Positions 29,688-33,462 of a stretch of 33,462 nucleotides of DNA are shown piece after piece; positions within the stretch are counted from its first letter, which is position 1; each line of letters opens with the position of its first letter. Source of the stretch: DASZPL01 sp035550315. GTDB taxonomy: Bacteria > Actinomycetota > Actinomycetes > JAFAQI01. The notes beneath the pieces are model-generated. The model saw nothing but the letters and a program-made list of their open reading frames with translations. It ran no database searches and had not been told where the DNA came from. The stretch is taken from positions 1-33,462 of the forward strand of contig DASZPL010000109.1 in NCBI GenBank assembly GCA_035550315.1, given 5' to 3'. The position numbers were made by a program, and so were the translations under genes.

Positions 29688-30494
29688 GTGATCCGGGCCA
29701 GCGCCACCCGCCACCGGTTGGCGAACAACGCGGCGCGGCACTGGCCCGCGATCCAGCGTTTCACCCCGCGACGGCCGCTCCCGATGCCGACCCGCACCGG
29801 TCTGATCTGGATGGACCTGGGCGACTCGGTGGAGTCGCTGCGCCGGCTGCTGTGGGTCTACGAGCCGATGAAGTTCAGCAACATCGCTCGTTTCCTGCCG
29901 CCGGGCGGCGGCTTCGTCGATGTCGGTGCAAACCTCGGTGACTTCTCGATCTGGGCGGCCAAGCAAGGTGGGCCCGGCACGCGGGTGCTCGCCGTCGAGG
30001 CCGACCCGGACAACGTCCCCCAGCTGCAACGGAACCTACGGCTGCATCACCTCGACCACGTCGTGGAGGTCGCGCCGGTGGCGGCGGCAGCCGAGACCGG
30101 GACCATCGAGCTGCACCAGGGACATCAGTCGGGGACCAGCACGATCGCGCCGAGCGAGGTGCACACGCTCGAGCACATGAAGCCCCGCGGCACCGTAGAG
30201 ATTCCGGCGAGGACGCTGGACGACCTCATTGCAGAGTCAGCGCTTGCGCAGGTCGACGTCGTGAAGATCGACGTCGAGGGGGCGGAGGAGTACGTCCTGG
30301 CCGGCGCGCGAAAGCTGCTCGCGACCTCGCGGCCGATGACCTTTCTCATCGACATTCACTGGGGCGTCGACGTCGCCGGCATCGTTGCTGACCTTGCCGA
30401 CCACGGGTTCACGACACGCCTCGAAGCCGAGCCGGATGTCGTCGTCGACGTCGTACCGCGCGATGCGCTGTCGATCGTCTGTATCCGCGACTGA
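29688..30494 (+). CDS. FkbM family methyltransferase
   Basis: A 268-aa SAM-dependent methyltransferase of the FkbM type, a family that O-methylates hydroxyl groups on polyketides, sugars or other small molecules. The SAM loop is DVGANLGDFS (78-87), the following acidic residue is in AVEADPDN, and the family signature KIDVEGAEEYVLAG lies at 193-206. The N-terminal 60 residues are basic and contain no signal peptide. There is no biosynthetic gene cluster around it, so the acceptor is unknown. The GTG start is supported by the TACGCT box. Confidence 0.9.
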   Translation: MIRASATRHRLANNAARHWPAIQRFTPRRPLPMPTRTGLIWMDLGDSVESLRRLLWVYEPMKFSNIARFLPPGGGFVDVGANLGDFSIWAAKQGGPGTRVLAVEADPDNVPQLQRNLRLHHLDHVVEVAPVAAAAETGTIELHQGHQSGTSTIAPSEVHTLEHMKPRGTVEIPARTLDDLIAESALAQVDVVKIDVEGAEEYVLAGARKLLATSRPMTFLIDIHWGVDVAGIVADLADHGFTTRLEAEPDVVVDVVPRDALSIVCIRD

Positions 30495-30531
30495 AGGCGA
30501 TCGCCACGACTGACGGGATTGGGGAGGACGC

Positions 30532-30795
30532 ATGACCTGCACCTACTGCGGAGCGGCGATCCCGGCCGGCGCCGCCACTTGTCCGGGATGCGGCGCGGCC
30601 TTGGCCGGCGGTGCGCCGACGATGACGACTCACCCGACGACGAGCATCGAGGAGAGCCCGGCCCGCGCTGGCGCCGTCCTGCCGCTGGGCGGGAACGCGG
30701 AGGCCACCTCCGACGTACGCGACAGCACGCTGGTCATCTGGGGCTTGGTGATCGCCGCGATCGTCGTCGCCATCATCTGGCTCGCCGCTCACTGA
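30532..30795 (+). CDS. Zinc-ribbon membrane protein, 87 aa
   Basis: An 87-aa protein with an N-terminal zinc ribbon, Cys3/Cys6 (CTYC) and Cys17/Cys20 (CPGC), a Thr/Ala-rich linker, and one C-terminal transmembrane helix (about 68-85). The zinc ribbon should lie in the cytoplasm. The function is unknown; such proteins are common in actinobacteria. A strong GGGGAGG Shine-Dalgarno lies 4 nt before the ATG. A DUF2510 membrane gene follows 56 nt downstream. Confidence 0.75.
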   Translation: MTCTYCGAAIPAGAATCPGCGAALAGGAPTMTTHPTTSIEESPARAGAVLPLGGNAEATSDVRDSTLVIWGLVIAAIVVAIIWLAAH

Positions 30796-30851
30796 TCTCG
30801 GGGCGCGTCGGTGCGGCCGTCCGAACTGTAGGTACGCCAAGGGGGTTAGAG

Positions 30852-31484
30852 ATGACGCAGGAACTGCCGCCCGCGGGCTGGTATCCCGAGCCTGGCAACC
30901 CGCTCAACCGGCGATGGTGGGACGGCCAAAGCTGGACGGAACATCGGATGCCGGCCGTGGTTGGGACGCCGACGCCCGAGCCTGCACCTCTTCACCAATC
31001 GGGTGTCCTCCCGGCCGCCTCGGCAGGCCCTGACACTCGCACAGTGCAGATCAGCTTGCCGGATGCCCTTCCCCCGATGCTCTGGCTGACGGTTGGGTGC
31101 GCTGCCCTCGTCGCAATAGGCACGTTGCTCACCTGGGCCTCAGTGGCCTTCTTCTCCGTGAACGGCGTACAGACATCCGACGGGAAGCTCGTCTTGGTTG
31201 CTGCGCTGCTCGCCGGCGCATCCGTCGTGCTTGTCCGAAAGCGGGAAGGCGTCGCGCTCGTCGCGACTTTTCTGTTCGGCCTCGTCAGCTTCGGCACGAG
31301 TCTCTACGACACCATCCGGATTCTCACCTCGTCGTCCGGCGACTTCTTTGGAGCGCACATCGGCGTTTCGGTTGGGCTCGGCTTGTGGCTGGACGTGATC
31401 GCCGGCGCCGCGCTGCTGGTGTCAGCAGGCAAGTGGACGGGATCTCGCGGGCACAACTTCAAGACGATCTGGTCTGCGCGATGA
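30852..31484 (+). CDS. DUF2510 domain membrane protein
   Basis: A 210-aa protein. Residues 6-32 form a DUF2510 module (PPAGWYPEPGNP then RRWWDGQSWTEH), a short Trp-rich domain of unknown role found in actinobacterial membrane proteins. A Pro-rich linker follows, then about four transmembrane helices (about 72-95, 111-128, 136-155, 172-195) and a short basic tail. The chosen ATG 30852 has an AGGGGG-like site 6 nt upstream; the frame further upstream overlaps the zinc-ribbon gene. Base use is slightly less GC-rich than in its neighbours. Function is unknown. Confidence 0.8.
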   Translation: MTQELPPAGWYPEPGNPLNRRWWDGQSWTEHRMPAVVGTPTPEPAPLHQSGVLPAASAGPDTRTVQISLPDALPPMLWLTVGCAALVAIGTLLTWASVAFFSVNGVQTSDGKLVLVAALLAGASVVLVRKREGVALVATFLFGLVSFGTSLYDTIRILTSSSGDFFGAHIGVSVGLGLWLDVIAGAALLVSAGKWTGSRGHNFKTIWSAR

Positions 31485-31502
31485 GAACCGGCAAGTCGTC
31501 AG

Positions 31503-31522
31503 GACGGCGATCAACCGCCGTC
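31503..31522. terminator. Hairpin terminator between DUF2510 gene and tRNA operon
   Basis: GACGGCG (31503-31509) pairs with CGCCGTC (31516-31522) around a 6-nt loop. It starts 18 nt after the DUF2510 stop and 18 nt beyond the 3' end of the last tRNA on the minus strand. On the plus strand the stem is followed by a moderately T-rich stretch (31528-31539). It could serve both converging transcripts. Confidence 0.6.
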
Positions 31523-31540
31523 GTACTTCGTCTGGTTTTG

Positions 31541-31614
31541 TGGGCGGTACAGGACTTGAACCTGTGACCTCTTCCGTGTCAGGGAAGCGCGCTACCAGAC
31601 TGCGCCAACCGCCC
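31541..31614 (-). tRNA. tRNA-Val (GAC)
   Basis: On the minus strand a full cloverleaf is readable: acceptor GGGCGGT/ACCGCCC, anticodon stem CTTCC/GGAAG with loop CTGACAC (anticodon GAC, Val) and T arm ACAGG-TTCAAGT-CCTGT. The discriminator is A and no CCA is encoded. It is last in the Gly-Cys-Val operon. Confidence 0.93.
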
Positions 31615-31655
31615 GGGCCTTGCTTGTCCTGCTCTGCCGAGATGGCCTCCGGCTG

Positions 31656-31727
31656 AGGCGGGTGCGGGAATCGAACCCGCGTACAGGGCTTTGCAGGCCC
31701 TTGCCTAAGCCACTCGGCCAACCCGCC
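31656..31727 (-). tRNA. tRNA-Cys (GCA)
   Basis: On the minus strand the acceptor is GGCGGGT/ACCCGCC and the anticodon stem is AGGGC/GCCCT with loop CTGCAAA (anticodon GCA, Cys). The T arm is GCGGG-TTCGATT-CCCGC. The discriminator is U, the tRNA-Cys identity base. CCA is not encoded. Confidence 0.94.
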
Positions 31728-31786
31728 TGGTCTTCCAACCAAACGCGACGGGCGCACTCTGCCGCAAAGGCGAAGGGCGCCCACCG

Positions 31787-31859
31787 AGCGGACGACGGGA
31801 TTCGAACCCGCGACCCTCACCTTGGCAAGGTGATGCGCTACCAGCTGCGCTACGTCCGC
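31787..31859 (-). tRNA. tRNA-Gly (GCC)
   Basis: On the minus strand the acceptor is GCGGACG/CGTCCGC and the anticodon stem is TCACC/GGTGA with loop TTGCCAA (anticodon GCC, Gly). The T arm is GCGGG-TTCGAAT-CCCGT. CCA is not encoded. It is first in the three-tRNA operon. Confidence 0.94.
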
Positions 31860-31932
31860 GCGCGAGCACGCCAGGGCGTGCTTCGTGCGTCGTCGACTCT
31901 ACATGTGCCACAGCCGTGACAGCATCGCGAGC
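31860..31932. promoter_or_regulatory. Divergent promoter region of tRNA operon (-) and ureohydrolase gene (+)
   Basis: On the plus strand the 13-mer CGTGACAGCATCG (31915-31927) places CAGCAT 7 nt before GTG 31933. On the minus strand TAGAGT (plus 31896-31901) is a candidate -10 for the tRNA operon, with CTGTCA (overlapping the plus-strand 13-mer) about 15 nt further upstream as a weak -35. The two promoters would thus share DNA. The minus-strand assignment is tentative. Confidence 0.4.
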
Positions 31933-32850
31933 GTGAACCGGGGCACCTCCGACCACCGCTGGCCGAGCGCCGCGGAGTGGCTCGCGGCCGGTCCCGGCGC
32001 CCGACCCGTGGACCTCGCCGTCATCGGGATCCCCACTTTCGCCACGTCCGTACCGAACACCGGAGCGCACGCAACGCCCGCCGCGGTACGCCGGGCGCTG
32101 GACCAGCTGACGACCTGGTCGCCCTCGCGCGGTGTCGATCTCTCGCAGCTGATCGCGCCGTGGGACCGCGGGGACGTCGACGACCCCGACGTCCGGGTCG
32201 AGGGGGAGTGGCGGGTCCGTACCGCCGTCGAGACCGCCGCGGCCAAGGCGCGGCTGCTGGTCGTGATCGGCGGTGACAACTCGCTGACCTACCCGGCGAT
32301 GGCGGGCGTGTTCGGGGACGATCTCGGCCGTGCCGGGCTGGTCACGGTGGACGCTCATCACGACCTTCGCGAGGCGCGCAGCAACGGGGCGCCGGTCCGC
32401 GAGCTCATCGCGGCCGGGTTGCCGGGGGAGCGCATCGTGCAGGTCGGGATCGCCGACTGGGCGAACAGCCGCTCCTACGCGACGGAGGCGCACGCCCGCG
32501 GCGTGACGGTGATCGGGCGAGGTGAGGTCGCCGAGCGAGGGATCGCCGAGTGCATGCGGGAAGCCCTGGACGTCGCGGCGGCCGGCGATGCCGGCGCCTA
32601 CGTCGACCTCGACCTCAACGCTTGTGACCGGGCGGTCGCGCCCGCGTGCCCGGCAAGCCTGCCCGGCGGGCTGAGCGCGCGCGAGATGCTGACCGCGGCC
32701 TTCCTTGCCGGCGCTGATCCGCGGGTGCGCGCCGTCGACATCACCGAGGTCGACGCGACACAGGACGCCGACGACGAACGGACGGTCCGGCTGGCCGCGA
32801 TGTGCCTGCTCGAGATCGCGGCGGGCCTGGCGACCCGGAGCGACCGATGA
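31933..32850 (+). CDS. hutG: Arginase/agmatinase-family ureohydrolase, formimidoylglutamase-like
   Basis: Predicted Mn2+-dependent ureohydrolase of 305 aa, most like the actinobacterial formimidoylglutamase that cleaves N-formimino-glutamate to glutamate and formamide in histidine degradation. Metal-site motifs are Asp140/His142/Asp144 (DAHHD) and Asp225/Asp227 (YVDLDLN). The first motif reads GGDNS with Asn116 where arginases have His; I recall GGDN in actinobacterial HutG proteins. SNGAPVRELIAAGLPGERI fits that group too. No other hut gene is in the window, so the substrate is uncertain. GTG 31933 was chosen because of the CAGCAT box 7 nt upstream; ATG-like codons upstream fall in the tRNA promoter. 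The stop overlaps the next gene (ATGA). Confidence 0.78.
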   Translation: MNRGTSDHRWPSAAEWLAAGPGARPVDLAVIGIPTFATSVPNTGAHATPAAVRRALDQLTTWSPSRGVDLSQLIAPWDRGDVDDPDVRVEGEWRVRTAVETAAAKARLLVVIGGDNSLTYPAMAGVFGDDLGRAGLVTVDAHHDLREARSNGAPVRELIAAGLPGERIVQVGIADWANSRSYATEAHARGVTVIGRGEVAERGIAECMREALDVAAAGDAGAYVDLDLNACDRAVAPACPASLPGGLSAREMLTAAFLAGADPRVRAVDITEVDATQDADDERTVRLAAMCLLEIAAGLATRSDR

Positions 32851-33462
32851 CGCTGTGGGTGAACGGCGTACTCGTCGACCCGGCGGCGCCGGTGCTGCGC
32901 GCCGACGACCACGGCGTGACCGTCGGGGACGGGGTCTTCGAGACGATGAAGGTGACCGGTGGGCAGCCGTTCGCCCTCACCCGGCATCTGCGACGGCTGG
33001 AGTCCTCAGCCGCCGGGCTCGGCTTGCCGGTCGACCTCGACCTGATCCGCGACGGCGTTGCGGCGGTGGTGGCGGCGCAGCCGCTCGGCTCGGCGCGGCT
33101 TCGGGTCACCGTCACGGCCGGCCCCGCGCCGTACGGCAGTGACCGCGGCGACAGCCCGGTGACGGTCATCGTCGCCACCGCGCCGTTGGCCGAATGGCCG
33201 CCGACCGCCGACGTGGTGACCGTGCCGTGGACCCGCAACGAGCGGGCCGCGACGGCCGGACTGAAGACGACGTCGTACGCCGACAACGTGGTCGCCCTCG
33301 ACTACGCCCATCAGCGTGGCGGCGCGGAGGCGATCTTCGCCAACACGCGAGGCGAGCTGTGCGAAGGGACCGGCAGCAACGTGTTCCTCGGGATCGACGG
33401 GCAGCTCGTGACGCCGCCGCTGTCCAGCGGCTGCCTGGCCGGCATCACGCGAGAGCTCCTGG
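32847..33462 (+). CDS. pabC: Class IV PLP aminotransferase, aminodeoxychorismate-lyase-like (partial, cut by window end)
   Basis: The first 205 residues of a fold-type IV PLP enzyme; the gene runs off the right edge without a stop. Family features are VTVGDGVFETMKV (25-37), RHLRRLESSA, the PLP Lys140 in GLKTTSYADN, and the ANTRGELCEGTGSNVFL signature (165-181). The combination fits 4-amino-4-deoxychorismate lyase (PabC, p-aminobenzoate/folate synthesis); a branched-chain or D-amino-acid aminotransferase is the alternative. The ATG overlaps the TGA of the ureohydrolase gene (ATGA), so the two are translationally coupled. Confidence 0.85.
   Translation, partial: MTLWVNGVLVDPAAPVLRADDHGVTVGDGVFETMKVTGGQPFALTRHLRRLESSAAGLGLPVDLDLIRDGVAAVVAAQPLGSARLRVTVTAGPAPYGSDRGDSPVTVIVATAPLAEWPPTADVVTVPWTRNERAATAGLKTTSYADNVVALDYAHQRGGAEAIFANTRGELCEGTGSNVFLGIDGQLVTPPLSSGCLAGITRELL

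Noticed and set aside
31541..31859. tRNA cluster as a phage or island attachment site
   Set aside because: No integrase, no repeated tRNA 3' fragment and no shift in gene content were found next to it; the flanks look like ordinary chromosome.

Overview
The window is dense, high-GC bacterial DNA from an actinobacterium. The evidence is the GC-rich third codon positions, frequent GTG/TTG starts, a DUF3000 gene, the coproheme-type heme genes (hemE, coproporphyrinogen oxidase, HemQ), and the order RNA methyltransferase - dxs - RNase D - DUF3000 - hemE - hemG - hemQ - msrB. It looks like ordinary chromosome rather than a mobile element: I see no transposase, integrase, phage gene or CRISPR array. 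The species cannot be named from what is visible.

Layout. 1-3.9 kb (+): the tail of an upstream gene (possibly an APC permease), a TrmA/RumA-type RNA methyltransferase, dxs and a secreted trypsin-like protease. 3.9-6.3 kb (-): a GNAT acetyltransferase, RNase D and a NarL-type response regulator. 6.55-9.05 kb (+): a 7-codon leader ORF, a membrane protein with a cytoplasmic domain, and a sensor histidine kinase; with the divergent regulator these look like one signalling unit. 9.05-15.6 kb: DUF3000 (-), an EamA transporter, then the heme block hemE-hemY(cgoX)-hemQ, with an oppositely oriented PQQ-propeller lipoprotein gene between hemY and hemQ, then msrB (-). 15.6-18.7 kb: a stand-alone LigD-type polymerase/primase, a secreted IPT/TIG protein and a LigC-type ATP-dependent DNA ligase, which form a split end-joining toolkit. 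18.8-25.8 kb: an exported-protein block with a Tat-exported protein, an S53 protease and two head-to-head ceramidase-like proteins. 25.8-31.5 kb: an AidB-like acyl-CoA dehydrogenase, a YihY/BrkB membrane protein, several very small membrane proteins, an FkbM methyltransferase, a zinc-ribbon membrane protein and a DUF2510 protein. 31.5-33.46 kb: a tRNA Gly-Cys-Val operon (-), a formimidoylglutamase-like ureohydrolase and the 5' part of a pabC-like class IV aminotransferase cut by the window end.

Three features cross gene boundaries. First, about a dozen genes have a -10-like hexamer [T/C]A-N3-T (G at position 1 in hemQ) placed 6 or 7 nt before the start codon with no Shine-Dalgarno, the signature of leaderless transcription; three of them (hemE, msrB, hutG-like) share an identical 13-mer. 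Second, several convergent gene ends carry long near-perfect inverted repeats with unrelated arm sequences. Third, the msrB frame has no stop codon: it runs through one of these inverted repeats and on through the antisense of hemQ.
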